Assembly: GCF_014904755.1 (NCBI RefSeq)
Contig: NZ_JACZFQ010000025.1
Span: forward strand, 82,821-146,820
Direction: 5' to 3'
Length of the DNA: 64,000 nucleotides
Source: Neoluteolibacter marinus
GTDB taxonomy: Bacteria > Verrucomicrobiota > Verrucomicrobiia > Verrucomicrobiales > Akkermansiaceae
In this document: piece by piece, positions 45,514 through 55,006 of the stretch
Layout: every line of letters begins with the position of its first letter
How positions within the stretch are numbered: the first letter of the stretch is position 1
Made by a program: the position numbers and the translations under genes
Notes under the pieces: generated by a model
Seen by the model: the letters and a program-made list of their open reading frames with translations, nothing else
The model's database searches: none
Told to the model about the DNA's origin: nothing

Positions 45514-47472
45514 ATGAAATCCATCTTCCAACGCACCCTTCTCCTCGCCGCCCTGTTGCCGCTGGCCGTCTCCGGCCAGGCTCCGGAAGTCCACACCGAC
45601 CGCGAAAGCCCGCAGCTGCTGCCCTTGCCGAAGAGCGAGGACGCATTCCACTTCATCATCTACGGCGACCGCACCGGTGGTCCGCCGGAGGGCGTGAAAG
45701 TCCTCGCCCAGGCCGTGAAGGACACCAACCTCCTCGATCCCGACCTGGTGATGACCGTCGGCGACCTGATCCAGGGCTACAACGGCGCCGCGCAGTGGCA
45801 GGAGCAGATGACCGAGTATCGCGGCATCATGAACGACCTGCGCATGCCGTGGTTCCCGGTGGCCGGCAACCATGACATCTACTGGCGCGGCAACGACCGC
45901 CCGGCCCTCGAACACGAGGAGGCTTACGAAAAGCACTTCGGCCCGCTGTGGTACTGGTTCGAGCACAAGGACTGCGGCTTCCTGGTTCTGTTCTCCGACG
46001 AAGGCGACCTCAAGGACCCGGCCAAGCCGCGCGACTTCGGCAATCCGGATCACCAGAAGTTCAGCGAAGCGCAGCTCGTCTGGTTGCAGAAGTCGCTCGA
46101 GGCGATGAAGCCGCTGAAGCACGTCTTCATTTTCATGCACCACCCGCGCTGGGCCTCCGACATCTATCCCGGCAACAACTGGGACAAGGTCCACCAGCTG
46201 CTGGTCGCCAACGGCAACGTCAGCGCCTGCTTCGCCGGCCACATCCACCGCCTGCGCTACGACGGCATCAAGGACGGCATCGAATACTTCGCCCTCGCCG
46301 CGACCGGCGGCCACATTCCCGGCGAGTATCCGCGGCTCGGCTACCTGCATCATTTCAACGTCGTCACCGTGCGCCCCGACGGGATCAAGGTCGCCGCGTT
46401 GCCGGTCGGCAGCGCCCTCGACCCGAAGCTCTTCACCCCCGACCGCCACAAGGACCTCGACCTCGCGCGGTCGGTCACCCCGCGGGCGGTCTCGGGTCCG
46501 GTCCCGCTCGGCCCGGACGGCAAGGCCTCGGTGATCCACGAGCTCAAGCTCACCAACCCCTGCAGCCGACCGCTCGAGTTCACCGTCGCGGTGGCCAAGC
46601 CGAACGGCTGGCAGATCACGCCGGACCACCAGCACGTCCTGCTCAAGCCAGGCGCGGAGCAGTCGCTGTCGTTCTCCGTCACCCGCACCACCGCCGGTTT
46701 CGGCGCGGACCTGCGGGCCCCGGTGCTGGCGTTGGAAACCGACTACCTCGAGGAAGGTGCCCGCACCACCCTGCCGGAACGCCGCCTGCCGGTGGCCGTT
46801 TCGTTCGGCGAACTGCCCGAGGAAGTCTTCGCCCCGGTTCGCCACCCCGCCGCGCTCCACATCACCGACCGGACCTCCGGGGTGAAAGTCGAGTCGTCGA
46901 GCTTCGACCTGCCCGACGGTCCCTTCACCCTCGAGACCTGGGCGCGCGCCGACAAGATCCACGACAAGACCGCCGGCATCGTCGCCAAGACCGAAGGCTC
47001 GGAGTTCGGGTTCCACGCCAACGACGGCAAGGTCACCTTCCTCGTCCACCTCGGTGACCGCTACGTCAGCGTGCAGTCGGAACAGGCCCTTCAGCCCGGT
47101 GTCTGGACCCATCTCGCCGGCGTCTACGACGGCCAGGCGGTGAAGCTTTATCTCGACGGCAAGCTCGCCGGATCGACCCCCGGCTCCGGCTTGCGCCAGC
47201 GCAACGACCTGCCGCTCTACCTCGGCGCCGACCCGAACAAGCAAGGTCTCCCGAGCCGGGCTTTCACCGGTTGGATCGACGAGGTCCGCCTCAGCCGCGG
47301 CGCGGTCTATCAGGCGGACTTCAGCCCCGCCCGCCGCCTCGATCCCGGCCCCGACACGGTGCTGCTCTTCCACGCCGACCGCCTCGTCGGCGGACAGATC
47401 CCCGACCGCTCGGCCTCGCACGCCCACGGCATCGCCGTCGGCAATGTCGCGCTCGGCAACGCGCCGGACTGA
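45514..47472 (+). CDS. Secreted metallophosphoesterase with C-terminal LamG domain
   Basis: A 652-aa protein: signal peptide (MKSIFQRTLLLAALLPLAVSG), then a calcineurin-like phosphoesterase domain. Metal-ligand motifs are GDRTG (51-55), GDLIQG (83-88), GNHD (118-121), HHPRW (about 210) and GHIHR (about 238). The first Asp-x-His position reads GDRT, as in some secreted family members. A middle beta region follows, then a LamG/concanavalin domain at about 460-640 (FTLETWARADKIHDKTAGIVAKTEGSEFGF...WTHLAGVYDGQAVKLYLDGKL). Likely hydrolyses phosphoesters outside the cytoplasm; substrate unknown. Confidence 0.9.
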   Translation: MKSIFQRTLLLAALLPLAVSGQAPEVHTDRESPQLLPLPKSEDAFHFIIYGDRTGGPPEGVKVLAQAVKDTNLLDPDLVMTVGDLIQGYNGAAQWQEQMTEYRGIMNDLRMPWFPVAGNHDIYWRGNDRPALEHEEAYEKHFGPLWYWFEHKDCGFLVLFSDEGDLKDPAKPRDFGNPDHQKFSEAQLVWLQKSLEAMKPLKHVFIFMHHPRWASDIYPGNNWDKVHQLLVANGNVSACFAGHIHRLRYDGIKDGIEYFALAATGGHIPGEYPRLGYLHHFNVVTVRPDGIKVAALPVGSALDPKLFTPDRHKDLDLARSVTPRAVSGPVPLGPDGKASVIHELKLTNPCSRPLEFTVAVAKPNGWQITPDHQHVLLKPGAEQSLSFSVTRTTAGFGADLRAPVLALETDYLEEGARTTLPERRLPVAVSFGELPEEVFAPVRHPAALHITDRTSGVKVESSSFDLPDGPFTLETWARADKIHDKTAGIVAKTEGSEFGFHANDGKVTFLVHLGDRYVSVQSEQALQPGVWTHLAGVYDGQAVKLYLDGKLAGSTPGSGLRQRNDLPLYLGADPNKQGLPSRAFTGWIDEVRLSRGAVYQADFSPARRLDPGPDTVLLFHADRLVGGQIPDRSASHAHGIAVGNVALGNAPD

Positions 47473-47500
47473 CCGGCCGCCGCCCCCGTCCCACCTCCAA

Positions 47501-47530
47501 CCGGATCACCGTCCCGTCACGGTGATCCGG
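47501..47530. terminator. 12-bp hairpin after the metallophosphoesterase gene
   Basis: CCGGATCACCGT and ACGGTGATCCGG pair perfectly with a 6-nt loop. There is no T-run, so it is a possible factor-assisted terminator or mRNA-stabilising hairpin. The rest of the 206-bp gap to 47679 shows no gene. Confidence 0.5.
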
Positions 47531-47678
47531 CAGGGATCGTCGTTGCCCGGACCCGCGTCCCGATCCGCCGTTGTGTGACAGATTGCACACCCGTCCCGCT
47601 GCCCGCCGGGCACGGAACCGTGACAATCCGAACCTTCAATCCCCATGACTTTCCGGTAACTCTTATCGCCTGAAAAAG

Positions 47679-50600
47679 ATGCTGACCACTCACTTCAAAC
47701 GCACCCCGGACGAGTCCGGGTTCGCCTTGGTGGCGACACTGATCATCGTTCCCCTGCTGGTCCTGCTGGCCGTCTCACTACTAGGAATCTCGTCGATCGA
47801 ACTGCGCAAGTCCTCGACCCAGCTCGCCCGTCTCGAAGCCCGCGCCAACGCCCGCATGGCACTGGAGATCGCCATCGGCGAGTTGCAGGCGAACCTTGGC
47901 CCCGACCAGCGCACCAGCAGCGATTCGCGGATCCTCGACGGCAGCCCCGCCGGCGTGTCCTCCTCCCTCACTCAACCTCACTGGGTCAATGTCTGGCGGA
48001 CCACCGAGGAAGACGGCACGCCCTTCATCACCCGCGACGCCGAGGACGGCGGCCTCCGCGACTCGCGCGCATCCGGCGGCTGGGACGCGGCCTCGGATCG
48101 GATCGCGACCCTGGTCAGCGGCAACGAGGACGAGTTCCGCTTCCGTGACGGTCCCGACCCCGCACTGCCGGCCGAAGAGGAGATGATCGAACTGGTCGGC
48201 AAGGGCAGTGTCGGCGAAACCGATGACCGCGACCGGGTCAGCGCCCCACGGGTCGACCTGATGGAGGGCGAGGTCCAGCGCGGCTCCTATGCCTGGTGGG
48301 TCGGCGACCTCGGGATCAAGGCCAACGTCGCCGTTCCCGACGCCTCGAAGGAGTCGTCCGGCGGACTCGCCGGCCTGCGCTCGACATTGCTATCCCAGGA
48401 TGCCTCCCTGACCGCGGTCGACGGCCAGCCCGACCTGGAGAACGACGTGCGCGCCAAGCTCGCCAGCCAGGCCCAGCTCTCGCTCGCCGCCAACGACAGC
48501 GAACTCGCGCGGCGGACCTTCCACGATTTCACCACCGACTCGCTCGGCCTGCTGACCGACGTCCGCGAGGGCGGCCTGAAGAAGGACCTGAGCGCCTACC
48601 TCGCCAGCGACGGCAACATCCCGGACCTCGGCAGCGGGGATTCGCAGCTGGTCGGGCTCAGCGACGGCGACCGCCTCGTCGGCCCGCGCAACACACGCGC
48701 CGACGCCCGTTCCGCTTCCCCCGGCCAGGCGGCCCGCTTCGACGAGGTCTCGCCCGGCTTCGGATTGCTGCGAGACTGGGCGAAGCGCGCCGAGGATGCC
48801 GGCTACGGCGCCTACCGGACCGCCATCGACCCGGCAGGCATCTCCGGCAAGTCGACCAACGGCCGCAACCGCGCGCCGGTCGAGTTCCGCAACCGCTCGA
48901 AAACCGACATCACCCCGGTGCTGGTCGAGGGATCGATCTACTACAACCTCAGTTACTACAAGCTGGCGAAGCCGGACCCGCGCAACCCCTACGGCATGCG
49001 CCTCCACCTCTACCCGCGGGTGGCGATGTGGAACCCCTACAACTTCGACCTGAACGTCGGCAGCTCGATGATCTTCATCCAGCTCAACGGCAAGAAGATG
49101 GTCGAGGTGAGCATGGCAGGCAACCGCACCCAGGCCTACCGGATGTACTGGGGACTGAGCGGCGGCGCGACCGGCGGCTCCCAGCAGGGCAGCCTCTTCT
49201 TCAAGCTCGAGGGCGCGACCCTCGGCCCCGGCGAGACCCTGGTGTGGTCGCCGCGCGACAACAGCCCCTACAACGAGACGGTCTTCTCCGCCAACGTGCT
49301 GTCCCCGTCCGTCGCGCCGAGCCCGGGCCGCAGCTTCTACCAGGACTCCCGTAGCGACGGCTACCCGCTGTTCCAGGTGCAGCAGTCCTTCCCGCCGAAG
49401 CCCGGCCTGATCAGCGACCGCCTGCCGGCGATCCCGGTCGAATGGCGGGAATTCGTCCCGCCGCGGCCCGGCGGCAACGTCCAGAGCGGCGGCTACACCC
49501 AGGCCGACGACTACGTGATGCTCTGGAAGCCGCTCAGCGGGAGTTCCGGCGCGATCGACCTCGCCGCCTTCGGCGAGCTGCCGCAGGGCCGCTTCGTTTC
49601 CTGCGCCTACCAGTATGGGGACGAGGACGAGATGCCGGTCGAATGGAACGTCGCCAATCCGGTTCCTTTCCTGCAGTCGTCGCTCGAGGAACCGGCGGTC
49701 TCGATGCCGCCCGACCGCCGCACCCGCGACGGCTTCCGGCTGCGCTGGTTCGACGAACCGGCCTCGAACCGGATCGGCTCCGGGAGCCTCGCCGGCACCG
49801 CCCACCTCGAGTCCGCCCCGGTGGCCAACTGGAACATGCGCGCTTCCTATTCCTTCCGCAGTCCCTTCGAGAACGTCACCGATGTCTCGCCCAACTTCTT
49901 CGGCATCTACACCCGCGATCTCTTCGACGCGGCGGTCGACTGGAGCGCGATCAATCCCCGCTACGAGCACGGGGTTTACCGGGGCGACCCCTTCGACCAG
50001 CCGGTCCGCTTCACCTCCCCCCGGGTGCTGTTCGACATCCCCCGTACCGGGGCGGAAATCTCGTCGCTCGGGGCCTTCCAGCACGTCAGCTTCTCCGAGT
50101 TCATCTGGCATCCGACCTACGCCCTCGGCAACTCGCTGGCCGACCCGCGCATCGAGTTGACCCGCACCGAGCCCAACCGCGGCCGCAAGATCAACAGCGA
50201 CAAGGGCGGCTGGAACCAAGATAGCATCGGCTACGCCCTCGACGGCCGCTCCGACCCCAACGGCAACAATGCCACCACCCGGGAAGACAACTGGTCGTGG
50301 CACGCGCGCGCCCTGCTGCAGCACGTCGCGCTCGACCAGAGCCTCATCTACGACCTCAGCTACGAGCTCAACCACTCGCTGTGGGACGAGTTCTTCCTGT
50401 CCAGCGGCAAGCCCTCGGACAAGGCCTCGTTCCTCCTCGACCCCGCCGCCAATCCCCTCCCCAACGGCCGCATGCGCCTCTACCCGGGCCAGGGTGGCGA
50501 TGAGGAAGACCTGCTCGATCTCCACCGCGCCGCCTCGAAACTGGCGGTGGAGGGCGCCTTCAACGTCAACTCGACCAGCGCCACCGCCTGGGAGGCGATG

Positions 50601-51299
50601 CTGCTCTCCAGCATCGGCGCCCAGTATGGCGACGGCACCATCACCTTCCCCCGCATCCCGGGAATCAAGGGCGGGCCCTGGGACGGCACCGACGTCCGCA
50701 GCGACGACGCCTGGTCGGGCCAGCGCACCTTCACCCGCGACGAGATCCGCCGGCTCGCGGAAGAGATCATCACCGAGGTGAAAGCCCGCGGGCCGTTCCT
50801 GTCGCTGGCCGATTTCGTCAACCGCCGCCTCAGCGACGACGAGTCCGGCCGCAAGGGCGCGCTGCAGGCGGCGATCGACCGCGCCGGGCTCAACGCCCGC
50901 TTCGACGCCGAGTGGCCGCTCGACAATTCCACCTCGCTGCCCGACTTCAACCACATCGACCACATCCAGGACCCGACCCGGATCGAGCAGCGCCACAAGC
51001 CGTCCACCACCGCCTGGGGCGCGCCCGGCTTCCTGACCCAGGCCGACGTGCTGCAATTCCTCGGCCCGGCCCTGTCCGCGCGTTCCGACACCTTCGTGGT
51101 CCGCGCTTACGGCAGCTCGACCGATGGCGATGGCAAGGTGCGGGCCAAGGCCTGGTGCGAGGCGGTGGTGCAACGTTCACCGGTCCCGCTGGCGGCCGAC
51201 GACCTGGGCTTGAACCCGGAAAAAGACGGCACCATCCCGGACATGGGCCGGCGTTTCGAGATCCAGCGCTTCCGCTGGCTCTCCCCCGACGAGGTCTGA
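47679..51299 (+). CDS. Verru_Chthon cassette protein A-like giant pseudopilin-type protein
   Basis: A 1206-aa protein beginning with a pseudopilin-like membrane helix: SGFALVATLIIVPLLVLLAVSLLGISSIELRKSS, with short positively charged residues before it. The long ectodomain is rich in Asp/Arg/Ser and has no known catalytic motif. N-terminus, size and composition match Verru_Chthon cassette protein A, a GspK-like family from Verrucomicrobiota that normally sits with cassette proteins B, C and D. No such partners are in this window. Exported or membrane-anchored. The start ATG follows GAAAAAG. Confidence 0.8.
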   Translation: MLTTHFKRTPDESGFALVATLIIVPLLVLLAVSLLGISSIELRKSSTQLARLEARANARMALEIAIGELQANLGPDQRTSSDSRILDGSPAGVSSSLTQPHWVNVWRTTEEDGTPFITRDAEDGGLRDSRASGGWDAASDRIATLVSGNEDEFRFRDGPDPALPAEEEMIELVGKGSVGETDDRDRVSAPRVDLMEGEVQRGSYAWWVGDLGIKANVAVPDASKESSGGLAGLRSTLLSQDASLTAVDGQPDLENDVRAKLASQAQLSLAANDSELARRTFHDFTTDSLGLLTDVREGGLKKDLSAYLASDGNIPDLGSGDSQLVGLSDGDRLVGPRNTRADARSASPGQAARFDEVSPGFGLLRDWAKRAEDAGYGAYRTAIDPAGISGKSTNGRNRAPVEFRNRSKTDITPVLVEGSIYYNLSYYKLAKPDPRNPYGMRLHLYPRVAMWNPYNFDLNVGSSMIFIQLNGKKMVEVSMAGNRTQAYRMYWGLSGGATGGSQQGSLFFKLEGATLGPGETLVWSPRDNSPYNETVFSANVLSPSVAPSPGRSFYQDSRSDGYPLFQVQQSFPPKPGLISDRLPAIPVEWREFVPPRPGGNVQSGGYTQADDYVMLWKPLSGSSGAIDLAAFGELPQGRFVSCAYQYGDEDEMPVEWNVANPVPFLQSSLEEPAVSMPPDRRTRDGFRLRWFDEPASNRIGSGSLAGTAHLESAPVANWNMRASYSFRSPFENVTDVSPNFFGIYTRDLFDAAVDWSAINPRYEHGVYRGDPFDQPVRFTSPRVLFDIPRTGAEISSLGAFQHVSFSEFIWHPTYALGNSLADPRIELTRTEPNRGRKINSDKGGWNQDSIGYALDGRSDPNGNNATTREDNWSWHARALLQHVALDQSLIYDLSYELNHSLWDEFFLSSGKPSDKASFLLDPAANPLPNGRMRLYPGQGGDEEDLLDLHRAASKLAVEGAFNVNSTSATAWEAMLLSSIGAQYGDGTITFPRIPGIKGGPWDGTDVRSDDAWSGQRTFTRDEIRRLAEEIITEVKARGPFLSLADFVNRRLSDDESGRKGALQAAIDRAGLNARFDAEWPLDNSTSLPDFNHIDHIQDPTRIEQRHKPSTTAWGAPGFLTQADVLQFLGPALSARSDTFVVRAYGSSTDGDGKVRAKAWCEAVVQRSPVPLAADDLGLNPEKDGTIPDMGRRFEIQRFRWLSPDEV

Positions 51300-51328
51300 G
51301 CGCGGAGAAGTTTTGGCAACCCGTTGAA

Positions 51329-51362
51329 GGACCCGGGATACGGCCGCGTATTCTCCGGGTCC
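51329..51362 (+). other. Hairpin occluding the start of the DUF1592 gene
   Basis: GGACCCGG and CCGGGTCC (51329-51336 and 51355-51362) pair perfectly and enclose a second stem ATACG/CGTAT with a GCCG loop. The structure ends directly at the ATG at 51363. It could act as a terminator for the upstream gene or as a translation-control hairpin. No T-run follows. Confidence 0.45.
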
Positions 51363-53684
51363 ATGCAACGGTTCTTCCATCCGCTTCTCCTCCTCGGCCT
51401 GTCGGGCATCCTGCCCGCCCAGGACGCGCCGGCGACGGGTGACGCGATCTATGCGCAGCACTGCGCGAGTTGCCACGGCGACAACGGCGAGGGCAATCCG
51501 GATGAATGCGAGGACCCGCTCTACGGCGACCGCTCGCTGGTTTCGCTGACGAAGTACATCCACAAGCGGATGCCCGAGGACGAACCGGAACTCGTCGAGG
51601 ACGACGACGCCCGCAAGGTGGCGGAATACATTTACGGCAAGTTCTACTCGGCCGAAGCGCGGGCCAAGACGATGCCGCCGCCGGAAGCGGCCTTTGCCCG
51701 GCTGACCAACCGCCAGTTCCGCGAGTCGGCGGCGGACCTGCTCGGCAGCTTCGGCGAATCCAAGCCGCCGGGCGAGGGCCGCGGATTGCGCGCGCATTAT
51801 TTCGACTCCGACGGGATGAACAAGAAAGCCCGCCACGCCCTCGACCGCGAGGACCGCGAGCTCAGCTTCGACTTCGGCGAGGGACCGCCGGCCGAGGGCA
51901 TGAAAGCGGACCAGTTCTCGATCGCCTGGGACGGCTCGCTGCTAGCGCCGGCGACGGGTTGGTACGAATTCAAGCTGACCACCCCCAACGGCGCCCGGGT
52001 CTATCTCAACGGCGACCGCCAGGAAGGCGACGGCAACCGCCGCGACGACAGCAGCGCGAAAAGCCAGGACACCTTGATCGATGCCTGGGTCAGCTCGGGA
52101 GCCGAGCCGCGCGAATCGACCGCCCGGGTCTTCCTGCTCGGTGGCCGCGCCTACCCGTTCCGGCTCGACTATTTCAAATACATGGAGCCGCGCGGCGGCG
52201 TGAAGCTCGAGTGGAAGCAACCGCACGGCGAGTGGTCCGTGCTCGCCGCCCCGTATCTTTCGCCGGCCGATGCCACGGCGGTTGCGGTGGTGGAAACCGC
52301 CTTCCCCGCCGACGATGCCAGCGAAGGCTACGAGCGCGGCACCGGGATCTCCAAGGAATGGCATGAGGCCACCACCACCGCGGCGATCGAGGTCGCCAAC
52401 CAGGTGGTGTCCCGGCTCCGGCGCCTGAGCGGCGTGAACGACGACGCCCCCGACCGCATCGAGCGGCTCAAGGGTTTCCTCCACACCTTCGCCGAACGCG
52501 CCTTCCGCCGCCCGCTCGATGACGCCCAGCGGCAGCTCTACATCGAGCGCCACTTCGCCGGCGGGCTCGCGCCCGAGGAAGCGGTGAAGCGGTCGGTGAT
52601 CCTGATCCTGAAATCGCCGCGCTTCCTCTATCCGGAACTCGGCGCCGAAAAGGACGACTTCACCGTGGCCACGCGGCTGGCGCTCGGGCTGTGGGACTCG
52701 CTGCCCGACCAAGCTCTCTTCGACGCCGCCAAGACCGGCCAGCTCAAGACCGCGGAGCAGGTCAAGGCGCAGGCTCAGAGGATGGCCGGCGACCCGCGGG
52801 CAAGGGCGAAGCTGAACGAGTTCTTCCAGCGCTGGCTGAAGATGGACGTCGAGGGAGACTTGCGGAAAGACCCGGAGGAGTTCCCTGATTTCAACGCGGC
52901 CCTGGTCGCCGACCTGCGGCGCTCGCTCGAGCTTTTCGTCGAGCGCGTGGTGTGGAGCGAAAAGTCGGATTACCGTGAGTTGATCGAGGCCGACTACCTG
53001 CTTTTCAACGAGCGCCTCGCCAAGTTCTACGGCGTGCCGGTGCCGGAAGGCGGCGGCTTCCAGCCGGTGAAGTTCGACCCCGCCCAGCGCGCCGGGGTAC
53101 TGACCCATCCCTACCTGCTCGCCCGGCTTTCCCACCCCGACGTCACCTCGCCGATTCACCGCGGCGTCTTCATCACCCGCAACGTGCTCGGCGGCATTCT
53201 CAAGCCACCGCCGGAAGCCATCGCCTTCGAGAACCACAAGTTCGATCCGAAGATGACCGTCCGCGAGAAGGTCGCGGAGATGACTCGCAACGCCAATTGC
53301 ATGACCTGCCACGAGACCATCAACCCGCTCGGCTTCTCGCTGGAAAACTTCGACCCGGTCGGCCGCTTCCGCACCACCGAGGATGGCAAGCCGATCAATC
53401 CGGTGTCCGACTACCTGACCACCGAAGGCGAGCTGCTGCGCCTCAACGGCCCCCGCGACGTGGCCAACCATGCAGTCAACTCGGCCGTGGCAAGGCAGGG
53501 CTTCATCCGCCAGCTCCTGCAGTTTTCCCTCAAGCAGAATCCCGCCGTTTATGGACCCGGCACGGTCCGCCGGCTCGATGACACCTTCACCGCCTCCGGC
53601 GACAATGTCCGGAACCTTCTCGTCGAAATCAATGCGCTCGCCGCCGTCCACGGCGTCCCGGGCCCCGACCAAGCCAGCCGATGA
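51363..53684 (+). CDS. Secreted cytochrome c / PA14 / DUF1592-DUF1588-DUF1585 protein
   Basis: A 773-aa protein: signal peptide (MQRFFHPLLLLGLSGILPAQ), then a mono-heme cytochrome domain with CASCH (Cys34, Cys37, His38) and possible axial Met70. A PA14-like domain follows at about 135-310 (GLRAHYFDSDGM...GARVYLNGDRQ). Then come the DUF1595/DUF1592/DUF1588/DUF1585 series typical of Planctomycetes and Verrucomicrobia, with a second CMTCH motif in DUF1588. Its stop overlaps the DUF1552 start (ATGA at 53681-53684). The PSCyt-DUF1552 pair is common in PVC genomes and its function is unsettled. Confidence 0.9.
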   Translation: MQRFFHPLLLLGLSGILPAQDAPATGDAIYAQHCASCHGDNGEGNPDECEDPLYGDRSLVSLTKYIHKRMPEDEPELVEDDDARKVAEYIYGKFYSAEARAKTMPPPEAAFARLTNRQFRESAADLLGSFGESKPPGEGRGLRAHYFDSDGMNKKARHALDREDRELSFDFGEGPPAEGMKADQFSIAWDGSLLAPATGWYEFKLTTPNGARVYLNGDRQEGDGNRRDDSSAKSQDTLIDAWVSSGAEPRESTARVFLLGGRAYPFRLDYFKYMEPRGGVKLEWKQPHGEWSVLAAPYLSPADATAVAVVETAFPADDASEGYERGTGISKEWHEATTTAAIEVANQVVSRLRRLSGVNDDAPDRIERLKGFLHTFAERAFRRPLDDAQRQLYIERHFAGGLAPEEAVKRSVILILKSPRFLYPELGAEKDDFTVATRLALGLWDSLPDQALFDAAKTGQLKTAEQVKAQAQRMAGDPRARAKLNEFFQRWLKMDVEGDLRKDPEEFPDFNAALVADLRRSLELFVERVVWSEKSDYRELIEADYLLFNERLAKFYGVPVPEGGGFQPVKFDPAQRAGVLTHPYLLARLSHPDVTSPIHRGVFITRNVLGGILKPPPEAIAFENHKFDPKMTVREKVAEMTRNANCMTCHETINPLGFSLENFDPVGRFRTTEDGKPINPVSDYLTTEGELLRLNGPRDVANHAVNSAVARQGFIRQLLQFSLKQNPAVYGPGTVRRLDDTFTASGDNVRNLLVEINALAAVHGVPGPDQASR

Positions 53685-54994
53685 ACACCTCCAGCCGCCG
53701 CCACTTCCTCCGCCAGCTCGGCCTCTCCGCCGCCGCCCTGCCCTTCCTGCCCGCGCTGCCGTCGCTCGCGCAAGGCAACGCCGGCACCAAACCGCAGCGG
53801 ATCATTTTCATGTTCACGCCGAACGGCACGATCCCGCCGGAATTCTGGCCGGACCAGACCGGGCCGGATTTCCAGCTCAAGCGGATCCTCGCCCCGCTCG
53901 AACCCTTCAAGAACCGGCTGATGACCCTCAAGGGGGTTTGCAACAAGATCCGCGGCGACGGCGACGGCCACATGCGCGGGATGAGCTGCCTGCTCACCGC
54001 CGACGAACTCCTGCCCGGCAACATCCAGGGCGGCAGCGACAAGCCGGCCGGCTGGGCGAGCCACATATCCATCGACCAGGAGATCAAGAACTTCCTCCAG
54101 GCCCGGCCGGAGACCGCGACCCGCTTCGGCTCGATCGAGCTCGGCGTCGCGGTTCCCAACCGCGCCGACCCGTGGACCCGCGAATCCTATGCCGGACCGA
54201 ACCAGCCGGTCACCCCGAACAGCGATCCCTACTCGCTCTTCGACAAGCTCTACGGCAGCATGAAGGACCGCGAGAACCTCGGCAGCGTGCTCGACGAGGT
54301 GCGCGACGACCTGAAGACGATTGCAGCCAAGGTCGACCCGCGCGAGCGCGAGCTGCTGGACCAGCACGCGACCTTCGTCCGCGACATGGAACGGGACCTC
54401 CAGAGCCCCGCCACCGAGAACCTCATCTTCCCGCCGCCGGCGCTGGAACAGGGCGTGGCGCTCGACAACGACGGCATCCCGAAGATCTGCAAAATGCAGA
54501 CCGACCTTCTCGTCAGCGCCTTCGCCAACGGCATGGCCCGCGTCGCCTCGCTGCAGTTCACCCGCAGCGTCGGCCAGGCCCGGATGCGCTGGCTGGGCAT
54601 CAACGACGACCACCATCACCTCTCCCACGAGCCCGACGACAACGCCGAAGCGCAGGAGAAACTGGTGAAGATCAACACCTGGCTCTGCGAGCAGCTCGCC
54701 GACCTCGCCCGCAAGCTCGACGCCATCCCCGAGCCCGGCGGTTCGGGCAGCATGCTCGACCACACCACCATCGTCTGGACCAACGAGCTGGGCAAAGGCA
54801 ACAGCCACACCCTCGATAACATCCCCTTCGTCCTGCTCGGCGGCGGGCTCGGCTTCAAGACCGGCCAGGCGATGCAATTCGACAACGTGCCGCACAACCG
54901 GCTGTGGCTGTCGGTCGCCCACGCCTTCGGCCACCACATCCCGCTCTTCGGCAAGCCGGAGTTCTGCGAAGGCGGCGCGCTCGCGCTCGGCTGA
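53681..54994 (+). CDS. DUF1552 Tat-exported protein
   Basis: A 437-aa protein with a twin-arginine signal (SSRRHFLRQLGLSAAALPFLPALPSLA). The body matches DUF1552: RIIFMFTPNGTIPPEFWP, LMTLKGVCNKI, GDGHMRGMSCLLTADELLPG and the C-terminal TIVWTNELGKGNSHTLDNIPFVLLGGG. It is related to the alkaline-phosphatase-like DUF1501 group but no catalytic nucleophile is obvious. It is translationally coupled to the DUF1592 gene; Tat export suggests folding in the cytoplasm, possibly with a metal cofactor. It is convergent with the FecR gene (12-bp gap). Confidence 0.9.
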   Translation: MNTSSRRHFLRQLGLSAAALPFLPALPSLAQGNAGTKPQRIIFMFTPNGTIPPEFWPDQTGPDFQLKRILAPLEPFKNRLMTLKGVCNKIRGDGDGHMRGMSCLLTADELLPGNIQGGSDKPAGWASHISIDQEIKNFLQARPETATRFGSIELGVAVPNRADPWTRESYAGPNQPVTPNSDPYSLFDKLYGSMKDRENLGSVLDEVRDDLKTIAAKVDPRERELLDQHATFVRDMERDLQSPATENLIFPPPALEQGVALDNDGIPKICKMQTDLLVSAFANGMARVASLQFTRSVGQARMRWLGINDDHHHLSHEPDDNAEAQEKLVKINTWLCEQLADLARKLDAIPEPGGSGSMLDHTTIVWTNELGKGNSHTLDNIPFVLLGGGLGFKTGQAMQFDNVPHNRLWLSVAHAFGHHIPLFGKPEFCEGGALALG

Positions 54995-55006
54995 CAATCC
55001 GCGGGC

